From: a virus
Virus record (IMG/VR): IMGVR_UViG_3300024518_003808
Coordinates: 1-45,486 of that record
DNA length: 45,486 nt
Reading direction: 5' to 3' (one strand)
Shown piece after piece: positions 1 to 6,972 of the stretch (within the stretch, counting starts at the first letter, position 1; each line of letters begins with the position of its first letter). Below the pieces are notes generated by a model. That model was not told the origin of the DNA and searched no databases. It saw nothing but the letters and a program-made list of their open reading frames with translations. A program made the translations under genes and the position numbers.

Positions 1-7
1 GTGACCC

Positions 8-1141
8 TTAGAGAAGCGCCCCCTGCTCGCCCTCGGGTGCCTCACCAGGCTGCACCCAGCTCGGATCCTTCTCGTTGACTACGTCGCCCTTCCGCTGTCC
101 GCGCTGCACTTTGCGGAACCGCCGGCCGCAGTCGGTGGCCGCGCACGCCACAGGGCTCGGCGTGCCCTTCTTCACCAGGGTGCGACTCCCACACTTGCAG
201 ATGAGGACTTTCTCGGGGCCAGCGTCCGTCTCCCCGGACGGCGTCACCGGGGGCGCCTCGTAGGGGTCGCGAGGGATGGACTCGCACTTCCCTGGATGAC
301 CGTCCTCGAGGTCACAGTAGGGCTCGCAGGCGGCGGCCACCACCTCTTCGACCGCTCCCGCAGGCGGCACCCAGCTCGGATCCTGCTCGTTGACCTGGGC
401 GGGCTCAACCCCGGGCACGTCCTCCTCATCTGCCGGAGTGACTACCTCCGAATTGTCCACGCGATCCTCGACGATCTCGGCGTCTTCCGCGTGGCCCAGG
501 GCTTGCTGGAGCAGCGGGTCTTCCCCGGGGTCCGCGGGGGCGCTGAAATCGGTCCCCCGCACCGAGCTCGGGATGTCGCGCAGCTCCTCGGCCAGGGCGA
601 GCCCCATCGTGACGTCCGCAAAGTGGTCGCGCAGCAGGAAGCCGAGCGCCCTCCACTTCAGCATCTGCTTCGGGTAGTCCGTCCATGGGCCGGACTTCCC
701 CCACAGCTTCGCCTTGCGGGCATCGGCCACCCCGAAGCTGTGCTCCGAGGGCTCCTCGCGTCCCGCCCGCCAGAGCTGGACGGTGCAGACCAGATCATCA
801 CCCTCGCCCTCGTAGTGCTTCTCGAATTGCGTGCCGGGCTTGAGCGCGGACACGGCGTTGAGCAGCCCGAGGGCGGCCTCGCCCATCAGTCCCGAGCGAC
901 CGTTGATGACGGTCACGCTCTTGAGGCTCTGCATCGGCGGGAGCCCCAGTTCGTGGCCGGTCTGCATCGCGATGATCACCTGCTCGGGTCGCGACATTCC
1001 CTTGGGCGCGAGCCCGGCCTGGATCACCCCGTTCGCGAGCTTCGTGAATTGCTCAAGCCGTAGCGTGAACGCTTCCGCCGACTCGATCGTTTGCGCCATG
1101 CCGGTGGGTGCATTCGCCACCAGCGCCTTCTCGTTTTCCAT
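8..1141 (-). CDS. recT: RecT-family single-strand annealing protein with C-terminal Cys-rich tail
   Basis: 377 aa. Residues 10-195 look like RecT: an early GHELGLPPMQSL segment, a SGLMGEAAL segment, and the WTDYPKQMLKWRALGFLLRD block followed by a GLALAEEL helix near 180-187. RecT proteins anneal complementary single strands and pair with a 5'-3' exonuclease, and that partner lies directly upstream (1146-2000), with its stop 4 nt from this ATG. AAGGAG precedes the ATG at 1141. A longer open frame runs upstream to 1600 but overlaps the exonuclease and is rejected. The C-terminal ~110 residues are unusual: cysteines at 272, 276, 286, 315, 317, 333 and 338 suggest one or two zinc sites, between two copies of a VNE(Q/K)DPSWV linker. 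The stop TAA is at 8-10, next to the window end. Confidence 0.9.
   Translation of the reverse strand: MENEKALVANAPTGMAQTIESAEAFTLRLEQFTKLANGVIQAGLAPKGMSRPEQVIIAMQTGHELGLPPMQSLKSVTVINGRSGLMGEAALGLLNAVSALKPGTQFEKHYEGEGDDLVCTVQLWRAGREEPSEHSFGVADARKAKLWGKSGPWTDYPKQMLKWRALGFLLRDHFADVTMGLALAEELRDIPSSVRGTDFSAPADPGEDPLLQQALGHAEDAEIVEDRVDNSEVVTPADEEDVPGVEPAQVNEQDPSWVPPAGAVEEVVAAACEPYCDLEDGHPGKCESIPRDPYEAPPVTPSGETDAGPEKVLICKCGSRTLVKKGTPSPVACAATDCGRRFRKVQRGQRKGDVVNEKDPSWVQPGEAPEGEQGALL
52..394. repeat. 28-bp direct repeat inside recT (52-79 and 367-394)
   Basis: The two 28-bp copies differ at one base. They encode the repeated VNE(Q/K)DPSWV peptide that brackets the cysteine-rich tail of the RecT protein. 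The arrangement suggests an internal duplication or a module swapped in by recombination between copies. Confidence 0.85.
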
Positions 1142-1145
1142 GGTG

Positions 1146-2000
1146 TCAGTCTCCTTCGGTGAGTGATTCGTCGAGGTCGATGGCAAATTCAGGCAGCTCG
1201 ATGGCCGATACGCCCGGCGGATAGCCCGGGAACTCGCCAGTCTCCAGGCACGTCGCCCAGCGGCGCAGCGCTCGCCGGCGGGCCAACTCTCCCGTCCGTA
1301 GGGAGTCCTGTCCCAGTTCGTGGATCTGCGCGGCCCAGGGCGCGTCCTTCTCGATCGCGATGAAGAGGAACTGCCGGTCCCGCGGCGAGAGCGTGTGCGC
1401 TCCGTCGAGGTAATGGGCGGCCTGGAGGGCGTAGCCGAAAGTGTGGCAGTCGCGCGAAAACTTCCAGCCGGAGGCGTCCTGGCAACTCTTGAGATCGACG
1501 AGGACCGGCCAGTCGCCGTAGGTGGTGAACTTGTCCACGCGGGCCTTGCAGGCGAGGTTCGTTCGCTTGTCGACCCACACCATGCAGACCTCGGTCGCAC
1601 CCTCCGCTCCGAGGAGGTGGGCCACGTCAGCGTGCCCCCCCACGGCCCTGGCTCGCATCTGCTCGCATCGCTCGAAATCCTTGACCGAGAGGAGGGTCTT
1701 CCCGGCGTTCTCCTCCTGGTGGGCCGCCCAGGCCTCCTTGTTTGCCTTCGAGCGCTTGTCGACTTCGAGTCCCTTGGCGTACTCCCCCTCGAAGCGGTCG
1801 GGCTCGAGGATGCAGGCGTGGATCGCGTCGCCGAGCTGCATGGCCGGGGTGGGGGCCCGAGGCTCCAGTTGGCTCGTTCGTGCGTGGAGCGGCGTGCGCT
1901 TGTCGATCGCCTTGAGCAGCGTCGCGTTCGCGGCCTCCCACCCGTAGTACTCGTCGAAGCTCACGTCGGGATAGATGCCCGGATCGGGGCAGTCGGCCAT
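1146..2000 (-). CDS. RecE/DUF3799-like PD-(D/E)XK exonuclease
   Basis: 284 aa. It matches the DUF3799 / exodeoxyribonuclease VIII-like nuclease fold that accompanies phage RecT. LGDAIHACILEPDRF lies near residues 56-70. The core nuclease residues appear as E137 (GATE), D156 (CKARVDKF) and D169-x-K171 (VLVDLKS). The expected activity is 5'-3' resection of double-stranded DNA to provide single strands for RecT. The ATG at 2000 follows AAAGGAGA with good spacing; the open frame extends to 2288 but crosses the divergent regulator. It is first in a two-gene leftward operon with recT. Confidence 0.85.
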   Translation of the reverse strand: MADCPDPGIYPDVSFDEYYGWEAANATLLKAIDKRTPLHARTSQLEPRAPTPAMQLGDAIHACILEPDRFEGEYAKGLEVDKRSKANKEAWAAHQEENAGKTLLSVKDFERCEQMRARAVGGHADVAHLLGAEGATEVCMVWVDKRTNLACKARVDKFTTYGDWPVLVDLKSCQDASGWKFSRDCHTFGYALQAAHYLDGAHTLSPRDRQFLFIAIEKDAPWAAQIHELGQDSLRTGELARRRALRRWATCLETGEFPGYPPGVSAIELPEFAIDLDESLTEGD

Positions 2001-2048
2001 AGCAGATCTCCTTTGGATGCCGTATCGCCATAATTGTCGACGGCAGGC

Positions 2049-2086
2049 GTGACGGATGCGGTCACAACCGATTGGGCTATTCTGCC
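2049..2086 (+). promoter_or_regulatory. Divergent control region with operator-like repeats and candidate promoter
   Basis: The 90 bases between the divergent starts at 2000 and 2091 hold an inverted repeat GTGAC-N7-GTCAC (2049-2065). It runs into CACAACCGATTGGGC (2063-2077), directly followed by TATTCT (2078-2083), 7 nt before the ATG of the small HTH gene. The same CAACC-NN-TTGGG-N-TATTCT arrangement recurs upstream of the integrase on the other strand (8513-8533). I read it as an operator overlapping a promoter, probably autoregulated by the adjacent HTH protein. No convincing -35 is visible. Confidence 0.5.
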
Positions 2087-2090
2087 ACGG

Positions 2091-2342
2091 ATGGAGAAGC
2101 CCAACCACTTCCGGCTGGTCCGTCGCCGGCGCGGCTGGACGATCACGGACGTGGTCAACCGCTGTGAGACGGTGAAGGATCAGCAGTACCGGAATCTGGA
2201 GTCGGGGTCTGCGAACCCCGCACGCTGCACCGCGCGCACAATCGACGAGTTGGTACAGGTGTTCTGGCCTGATCTCGAGTGGCGGCACTTCCTCCCAGAA
2301 ACGCCGTTAGCTTTCAAGACCGGGCGTCGCCGGCGCCGCTAA
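2091..2342 (+). CDS. Small helix-turn-helix regulator (Cro/CI-like)
   Basis: 83 aa from the ATG at 2091. Residues ~8-50 (LVRRRRGWTITDVVNRC ... QQYRNLESGSANP) resemble the Cro/CI-type HTH, in which the second helix and the following loop contact DNA; the tail is arginine-rich. It lies divergent to the exonuclease/recT operon across a palindrome-bearing region, the usual place for an early switch regulator. An upstream ATG at 2034 in the same frame would overlap the operator, so 2091 is preferred although no strong ribosome site precedes either. Repressor or Cro-like role is inferred. Confidence 0.65.
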   Translation: MEKPNHFRLVRRRRGWTITDVVNRCETVKDQQYRNLESGSANPARCTARTIDELVQVFWPDLEWRHFLPETPLAFKTGRRRRR

Positions 2343-2414
2343 CTGCCGCACGATTTTGCACTCCCCACATTTCCTAGCGCAGCTAACATGCTGCGATCGG
2401 ATGGGGGTCCACCA

Positions 2415-2741
2415 ATGAACAAGCCCGTGCTCTCTCCTGCGTTTCTGCAGGAGCTGGCCGAGAACAATCCTATCGGCATGCAGCTCGACAGTGCCGACGT
2501 CCAAGCCTGGTTCGATCTGATCTGGCTCAAATTCAAGACACACAGATACAAGCAGCAGAAGCGCGCGATCATCTCATGGTGGTCGCGCGTTCGCGAATCG
2601 GAGATTGACGATGCGCGCGCGCGCGTCACCCGAATGCGCGACGACGCACAAGTGGCGGCGATCGAAGCGTCACTCGGCAACGTCATCCCGATCCGCCGGC
2701 CCGGCGTCGATCACTTCGCGAAGCTGGGTCGGGGCCGATGA
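2415..2741 (+). CDS. Hypothetical early protein
   Basis: 108 aa from the ATG at 2415, behind a G-rich stretch (ATGGGGG, 2401-2407); an alternative ATG at 2388 lacks a ribosome site. I do not recognise the family. The protein is mostly helical with a Trp- and basic-rich centre (WFDLIWLKFKTHRYKQQKR) and a basic tail, compatible with nucleic-acid binding. Its last codon overlaps the next start as ATGA (2738-2741), so it is translationally coupled to the RecA-fold ATPase and probably works with it. Confidence 0.7.
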   Translation: MNKPVLSPAFLQELAENNPIGMQLDSADVQAWFDLIWLKFKTHRYKQQKRAIISWWSRVRESEIDDARARVTRMRDDAQVAAIEASLGNVIPIRRPGVDHFAKLGRGR

Positions 2742-3601
2742 CGCACTACGAACTGGATAAGGCCGCCGGATTGAGCTGCGCCGATATTGCGATCAGCTCG
2801 ATGATCGAGGCCCTCCAAGCCTCGACCGAGAACGAGTACATCGATCTGCGTGAGCCCTACGACCCGCTGCCTCCGAAAACGTGGCCGTCGACGCTCGCCT
2901 ACGTGGACAAGCACGCCGGCGGTTTCTACGGGGTAAGCGCCTGCACCGCCGAGAAGGGCAGCGGGAAGACGATGCTGGCGACATCCTCGGCGATGGCTGC
3001 CGCAGCGTCTGGGCACTGGCAGGTGTGCATGTTCCTGGCGGAGGATGACTACGACGGGTTCCGCGAGCGTTTCAATCTCAACATCGATGCCCACCCCGAG
3101 CTCGAAGACTGCATCGACAATTTCCATCTGTTCTCGGTTGGTCGTGGTCAGACGCCGGAGATGATCTGCGCGGACGTAGCGTGCGCCGTCGATGCGAAAA
3201 TGGACACGCCGATCCTCGTTGTGATGGACTCGATCAACTCGATCGTGAACCTCGGGACGGGGAACTACTTCGATTCGCTTCGTGCGTTCGGACTCTGGGC
3301 GATGCTCGCGCGCCGGATCTCGCGAGGCGAGGCCTCATTCCTCCTGACATGCGAGAGCAACAAGCGAGGGGAGGCGAAGGCCGAGCAGATCCCGTTCTGG
3401 GCCGATGTTTATTTGAAGATGAAGAAAAAGTCTGACAACGTCGTCGAGATGTGGCTGGACAAGACGCGACGCACAGCCGGCGAGGGCCCGATGGGCAAGC
3501 ACGTCCGGACTTGGATGGCGCAACGATTTTACCTGCACAGCGACATTCCCGAGCTGCGGATCGTCTCCGGCGGCCGGCGGGAAGATCTGGAGTTCTTCTG
3601 A
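2738..3601 (+). CDS. RecA/DnaB/RadA-superfamily P-loop ATPase
   Basis: 287 aa. The Walker A is AEKGSGKT at residues 71-78 (first glycine replaced by alanine). The Walker B is ILVVMD at 159-164, followed by SINSI. This layout is typical of the RecA-like fold shared by RadA, KaiC, DnaB-type helicases and phage RecA-like recombination ATPases. No N-terminal helicase or lid domain is obvious. Coupled to its neighbours by ATGA overlaps on both sides, it belongs to an early replication/recombination operon that also holds a RusA-type nuclease. A helicase loader or a recombination mediator are both possible; the sequence does not decide. Confidence 0.75.
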   Translation: MTHYELDKAAGLSCADIAISSMIEALQASTENEYIDLREPYDPLPPKTWPSTLAYVDKHAGGFYGVSACTAEKGSGKTMLATSSAMAAAASGHWQVCMFLAEDDYDGFRERFNLNIDAHPELEDCIDNFHLFSVGRGQTPEMICADVACAVDAKMDTPILVVMDSINSIVNLGTGNYFDSLRAFGLWAMLARRISRGEASFLLTCESNKRGEAKAEQIPFWADVYLKMKKKSDNVVEMWLDKTRRTAGEGPMGKHVRTWMAQRFYLHSDIPELRIVSGGRREDLEFF

Positions 3602-4005
3602 TGAGCGCATCTGAACACGACATCGCGGTGAAGATGGGTTTGGGCTTCGCGAAGGTCGTCGAGGCCTTCCTCGGCCCGGCGAAAGAGGGCCTCGAGCGCC
3701 ACGCCGACGGCAAGCCGGTGCGCTTTGGCGCGGACATTGAGCTCCGCATCAAGCGAGGCGTGATCGTCGGCCGGTTCATCCCGCGTGCGCCGGTGATCAA
3801 GCCAGTCGCGCTCGCGCATGACGCCTTCGTGCTCCAGGCCGACCGGGCCGGACAGCTCGAATTCGTTTACGCCGGGAGCCTCGACGAGTTGCAGGCGGCG
3901 CAACGTTCCGCGGAGGAGGCCCGCGCGATCGACGAGAGCGAGATGGAGGAGCCGACGGACAACGTCGGAGAGGACGAGGTCGTCGGGGCCCCGGTGATCG
4001 ACTGA
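3601..4005 (+). CDS. Hypothetical early protein, acidic C-terminus
   Basis: 134 aa, starting at an ATG that shares its first base with the preceding TGA. Family not recognised. The N-terminal ~90 residues alternate strands and helices (RFGADIELRIKRGVIVGRF), and the last 35 residues are strongly acidic (ESEMEEPTDNVGEDEVV). Acidic tails like this occur in single-strand-binding proteins and DNA mimics, but no such domain is identifiable. Coupled between the ATPase and the interrupted gene at 4005. Confidence 0.7.
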   Translation: MSASEHDIAVKMGLGFAKVVEAFLGPAKEGLERHADGKPVRFGADIELRIKRGVIVGRFIPRAPVIKPVALAHDAFVLQADRAGQLEFVYAGSLDELQAAQRSAEEARAIDESEMEEPTDNVGEDEVVGAPVID

Positions 4006-4211
4006 TGGCAACGATTGGGCTGGCCTACGAGGAGATGCTGGTCGCCGCGGTCGCTGGTTCCTACCGGCGGATCCGGTCGATTTCGCGTGGCAAGAAAGAC
4101 CGCCACGGGCACAGCGGTAGAGATGTGTGGTCGATGGACATCGAGGGCGCACTCGCTGAGATGGCGCTCGCGAAGCACCTGGGCGTCTACTGGTCTGGAT
4201 CGATCGTGCTC
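4005..4211 (+). pseudogene. N-terminal half of a split conserved phage protein
   Basis: From the ATG at 4005 the frame gives about 65 residues ending IEGALAEMALAKHLGVYWSGS. I recognise this as the first half of a conserved phage hypothetical family of roughly 130-190 aa. After about 4203 the frame turns into Ser/Arg-rich nonsense to 4388. The missing second half (VRQTPYDSGRLILH ... ALVTGQLGEYSIRGW ... GGRPAYFVPQSAL) is found in the same orientation at 6645-6893. The gene therefore appears interrupted by about 2.4 kb of foreign DNA. The fragment may still be translated, since it is coupled to the gene before it. Confidence 0.8.
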
Positions 4212-4309
4212 TGCCCATCGTCCGCGCAATCGCTCTCGATGTGGACGAGTTCACCACCGACCGGCTCGAATACGAGTTGCGTCGCCGCGCCATCGCGCCG
4301 CCGAGCTGA
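4205..4309 (+). pseudogene. C-terminal half of a second split gene
   Basis: In the frame cgt-gct-ctg from 4205 the sequence reads RALPIVRAIALDVDEFTTDR and ends RRRAIAPPS with TGA at 4307-4309. It has natural protein composition but no start of its own. Joining it at the shared heptamer CGTGCTC to the fragment beginning at 6497 restores one open frame of about 80 codons. This is the reciprocal product expected if a circle opened inside this gene and integrated into the gene at 4005. Confidence 0.6.
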
Positions 4310-4320
4310 CCGCAAGCTAC

Positions 4321-4348
4321 GCCCGACACGCCGCGCAGGGTGTCGGGC
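4321..4348. terminator. Stem-loop, 9-bp perfect stem
   Basis: GCCCGACAC (4321-4329) pairs with GTGTCGGGC (4340-4348) around a 10-nt loop, just after the stop of the preceding fragment. No T-run follows, so intrinsic termination is uncertain. Confidence 0.4.
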
Positions 4349-4390
4349 GAAACGTGCGATCAGGCGCGACAGGGGGATGGGGGGTTGAAC

Positions 4391-4936
4391 GTGACGAGAT
4401 ACAAGTGGACGATCGAGATCGAAGTCTGCGCCGCTGGAGTCGCGGACGGCTTCGACGCGAGCGAGTGCGTCAAGCGCAACGACGGCGGGCCGAGCGCGTT
4501 GTGCGACATGGGTGAAGCGGCGAAGTGGTTCCGCTTCGACGAGGCGACGGTCAAGGTGATCGCCGCGCCTGACCCGAAGGACATCAGACCAGAGCAGGGC
4601 TACGACTACCTGCGCCGGCCTGCCGAGGATCCGGATGCGGTCTGGCAGGTCGCACCCTTCGACGGGTGCGAGACATGCAACGGGGACGGCTGGATCGCTC
4701 GGCAGCACACGGCCGACCCATGCCACGACAGCGACCACCCGCGATGCAGCGCGAGCTGCTGTGGAGATCCGATCCCACAAGCCGGAATCGTTGCAGAGAT
4801 GACCATTGGCGCGGATCAGTCGGCGAGTACCCTGCACGCCTGGTGTGGCCTGGACTGCCTGGCCGCCAGCGCCGACGCCTTCGTCTGGGCTGCGACCGAG
4901 TTGACGCAAGACTCCGGCGCTCAGGTCTTTCTGTGA
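4391..4936 (+). CDS. Cysteine-rich hypothetical protein with CxxCxGxGW motif
   Basis: 181 aa from the GTG at 4391, placed after a GGATGGGGGG stretch. The N-terminal third looks like a small beta domain (RYKWTIEIEVCAAGV). The centre has CETCNGDGW, a DnaJ-type CxxCxGxG zinc motif, followed by CHDSDHPRCSASCC, so at least one zinc site is likely. Function unknown. It lies inside the block that splits the gene at 4005, next to a small membrane protein gene. The high GC resembles phage genes rather than the lower-GC antitoxin gene downstream. Confidence 0.65.
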   Translation: MTRYKWTIEIEVCAAGVADGFDASECVKRNDGGPSALCDMGEAAKWFRFDEATVKVIAAPDPKDIRPEQGYDYLRRPAEDPDAVWQVAPFDGCETCNGDGWIARQHTADPCHDSDHPRCSASCCGDPIPQAGIVAEMTIGADQSASTLHAWCGLDCLAASADAFVWAATELTQDSGAQVFL

Positions 4937-4954
4937 TTGGGAGGTCGGCAAACG

Positions 4955-5092
4955 ATGAGCGTCGAGATCCGCGACGGTGGCTTCTGGGCCGAAGTGATGC
5001 GCGCCGCATACAGGCGAGGCTTTCTGAATGGTGCCCTCGCCGCCTCGGTGGCGATGTTCGTCCTGGTGGTCACTTGGTTCGTGCTGTCGTAG
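4955..5092 (+). CDS. 45-aa small membrane protein
   Basis: The ATG at 4955 follows GGGAGG at 4938-4943. The product has a polar N-terminus with charged residues, then one hydrophobic helix at about residues 24-44 (ALAASVAMFVLVVTWFVL). It is predicted to be a single-pass inner-membrane peptide. It lies 18 nt after the cysteine-rich gene, probably in the same operon. Role unknown. Confidence 0.6.
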   Translation: MSVEIRDGGFWAEVMRAAYRRGFLNGALAASVAMFVLVVTWFVLS

Positions 5093-5124
5093 CTCGCGGG
5101 GAGTGAGGACGGCAGCTCGGAGGT

Positions 5125-5141
5125 GCCCGGAAGTTCCGGGC
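5125..5141. repeat. 17-bp palindrome at a recombination boundary
   Basis: GCCCGGAAGTTCCGGGC is an inverted repeat with 8-bp arms around one central base. It sits between the end of the small membrane gene and the toxin remnant, where phage-like sequence gives way to toxin-antitoxin sequence. It could be an operator of the old toxin-antitoxin pair or a terminator stem; no T-run follows. Confidence 0.45.
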
Positions 5142-5143
5142 GA

Positions 5144-5230
5144 AACTGGGGGATCAACTTCGAGACCGGAACGGTGCTGGTTCTCAGAATCGGGACCCAC
5201 GAGCAGTACGAAACTTGGAGTTTCAATTAG
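5144..5230 (+). pseudogene. C-terminal remnant of a HigB-like toxin
   Basis: Read in frame to the TAG at 5228-5230, the end is INFETGTVLVLRIGTHEQYE then TWSFN. The (V/I)xxIGTHxxY signature is the characteristic C-terminus of HigB/RelE-type mRNA interferases. The position immediately before a HigA-like gene is the normal higBA order. The upstream two-thirds of a ~100-aa toxin, including the other catalytic basic residues, is absent; the frame is open only back to 5093 with no good start. The toxin is therefore almost certainly inactive. Confidence 0.6.
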
Positions 5231-5232
5231 AC

Positions 5233-6450
5233 ATGCGTCCCAAGACCATTCGAAACGAAACTGACCACCAGAACGCGCTCGCGGAAATTGAGCGCCTTAT
5301 GGCGAGTAGTCCGATGATCGGCTCCGAGGAAGCCGATCGCTTGGACGTGTTGTCGTTGTTGGTTGAGGAGTACGAGAAGTCGGCGTTTCCGATCGAGCTT
5401 CCTACCCCAATCGACGCGATCAAGTTTCGTATGGATCAGATGGGACTTGAGCAGCGCGACCTGATTCCTTTCATCGGCAGCCGCGCTCGCGTATCAGAGG
5501 TCCTGAACGGTAAGCGCCCGCTCACCCTGACGATGATGCGGGCACTACATAGCGGGCTGGGTATTCCTGCTGCTGTTCTCTTGAATGAGGAAACCACGGA
5601 GATCGAGCCCAGGGCAGAGATCGACTACGAGCGCTTTCCGCTTCGAGACATGGCGAGATTCGGGTGGATCGCGGCTCCAAAGCGCATTCTGGCTAAGCAC
5701 GCTGAGTCGCTAATGGACGAGTTCGCTGCGCCCATCGGAGGTTTCCTTCCCGCGTCCAATCATTCCCTTCGCCGGACTCGCACGATGCGCAGTGCCCGTA
5801 AGATGGACCCTTATGCTCTTGAGGCTTGGTGTATGAGAGTTCGCATTCGAGCACTCGAATCTCCGCTCACTTCAAAGTTCTCTGCCGCCGACATCAGCAA
5901 AGAAGTCTTTCGCGAAATTGCTCAGTTGAGCGCGAGGTCCGATGGGCCGCTTCGTGCAGCCGAGCGGATAAACGACCTTGGCGTTCACTTCATTGTCGAG
6001 CGGCACCTTCCAAAAACTCACCTCGATGGTGCCGCATTGCTCTCGACTGATGACGCGCCGATTATCGCATTGACTCTTCGTCACGATCGCTTGGATTCCT
6101 TCTGGTTCTGCCTTCTCCATGAACTGGCGCATGTGGTGCTCCACCTCAATCCCGAAACCGATTCATGCGTGGATGACATGGATGCGCCATCGACTGGATC
6201 AGATGTCGAACGTGAGGCCGATCAGAGAGCGCGAGAGGCTCTTGTTCCATCGAAGGTCTTTCGGAAGAGCAGGGCTTACTCGGTCCGCAGCGTCGCGGCG
6301 GCAGTAGACCTCGCATCCACACTGAATGTCCACCCAGCGGTTGTTGCTGGAAGGATTCGCTACGAGGCGAGTGACTACCGGATTCTGAGCCAGCTCGTCT
6401 CCCACGGGGAGGTCAAGAGGTTGTTTCCCGCCCCGTTCGAAGGAGAGTGA
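5233..6450 (+). CDS. HigA-like antitoxin fused to ImmA/IrrE metallopeptidase
   Basis: 405 aa from the ATG at 5233, where similarity to HigA N-termini (MRPKTIRNETDHQNALAEIE) begins; a TTG at 5215 is an alternative. Residues 1-120 match the COG5499 HigA type, with an HTH around 65-115 (MGLEQRDLIPFIGSRARVSEV). Residues ~190-405 carry an IrrE/ImmA zinc-peptidase with HELAH at 296-300 and a downstream EREADQRAREALVP segment likely giving the third ligand. Such fusions sense and cleave regulators; here it could autoregulate or act on a host or phage repressor. Base composition is visibly less GC-rich than the neighbours, supporting recent bacterial origin. The toxin before it and the gene after it are both truncated, yet this frame is intact. 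Confidence 0.85.
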   Translation: MRPKTIRNETDHQNALAEIERLMASSPMIGSEEADRLDVLSLLVEEYEKSAFPIELPTPIDAIKFRMDQMGLEQRDLIPFIGSRARVSEVLNGKRPLTLTMMRALHSGLGIPAAVLLNEETTEIEPRAEIDYERFPLRDMARFGWIAAPKRILAKHAESLMDEFAAPIGGFLPASNHSLRRTRTMRSARKMDPYALEAWCMRVRIRALESPLTSKFSAADISKEVFREIAQLSARSDGPLRAAERINDLGVHFIVERHLPKTHLDGAALLSTDDAPIIALTLRHDRLDSFWFCLLHELAHVVLHLNPETDSCVDDMDAPSTGSDVEREADQRAREALVPSKVFRKSRAYSVRSVAAAVDLASTLNVHPAVVAGRIRYEASDYRILSQLVSHGEVKRLFPAPFEGE

Positions 6451-6512
6451 TGATGACTGCCGCAACGTACATGCCGATCCTCAAGGGAAGGGGCCAATGC
6501 GATCCGAACTGA
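6450..6512 (+). pseudogene. 20-codon stub resembling the start of a beta-protein gene
   Basis: ATGATG overlaps the stop of the HigA/IrrE gene and follows AGGAGAG, so translation would start well. The product contains TYMPILKGRG, which resembles the conserved N-terminus (YVPILKGxxGE) of the beta-protein family often found next to ImmA/IrrE genes. It then loses similarity and stops at 6510-6512. I infer that the bacterial cassette was cut at about 6480 when joined to phage DNA. Confidence 0.45.
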
Positions 6513-6643
6513 TGAAGCGCCTCTTCCGCGCGATCGCAGAAAGCGGAGATCCGGCGCTGATTCAGATCGCCCGGCTGATCGCTGAAGACGAGAGCCATCA
6601 GGGCAACAGCGACGTCAGGGCAAGAGGGCGAGCGGGCGCGCGA
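6497..6643 (+). pseudogene. N-terminal half of the second split gene
   Basis: ATG at 6497 behind AAGGGAAGGGG. The first ~37 residues (MRSELMKRLFRAIAESGDPA, then IQIARLIAED) look like a genuine small helical protein. From about 6610 the frame runs over sequence that codes for another protein. Joining at CGTGCTC (6644-6650 with 4205-4211) connects it in frame to the C-terminal fragment at 4205-4309. Function unknown. Confidence 0.55.
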
Positions 6644-6644
6644 C

Positions 6645-6893
6645 GTGCTCGGATTCGAGGTCAGGCAGACACCCTACGACAGTGGCCGGCTCATCCTGCA
6701 CCGCGACGATGCGGACGATGCGAGATTTGCGCTGGTCACTGGGCAGCTCGGGGAGTATTCGATACGCGGCTGGATTCTCGGCAGTGAGGGCAAGGACGAC
6801 GAGTGGTGGGGGGATCCGCAGGGCGGTCGTCCGGCCTATTTCGTCCCGCAATCCGCACTAGGCGAGGTGAAGAGTCTTGACCGATTCGTTTGA
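6645..6893 (+). pseudogene. C-terminal half of the split conserved phage protein
   Basis: From a GTG at 6645 the frame reads 82 residues, VLGFEVRQTPYDSGRLILH through ALVTGQLGEYSIRGW to GGRPAYFVPQSAL. This is the second half of the family whose first half is at 4005-4211. Upstream in the same frame there is also GERARDV, which fits the family spacing better than an exact join at the heptamer. The GTG may be used as a fortuitous start, but no good ribosome site precedes it. Confidence 0.8.
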
Positions 6894-6972
6894 CCTTCGG
6901 GTTATAGGCCGCGACGACGCACAGCTAGACCTTTTCGGGGACGGCTGTGAAACCGCTATGTGCGGCGTGTGA
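6877..6972 (+). CDS. Possible 31-aa leader peptide before rusA
   Basis: A TTG at 6877 opens a short frame, MTDSFDLRVIGRDDAQLDLF and GDGCETAMCGV, ending TGA 6970-6972. It overlaps the end of the split gene and the start of the RusA gene in other frames. It fills the only gap between them, and its composition is protein-like. No family known; the start codon is weak. Confidence 0.35.
   Translation: MTDSFDLRVIGRDDAQLDLFGDGCETAMCGV

Noticed and set aside
296-1063. Long plus-strand open frame opposite recT
   Set aside because: Arg/Leu/His-rich shadow; the minus frame has clear RecT motifs, an AAGGAG site and operon context.
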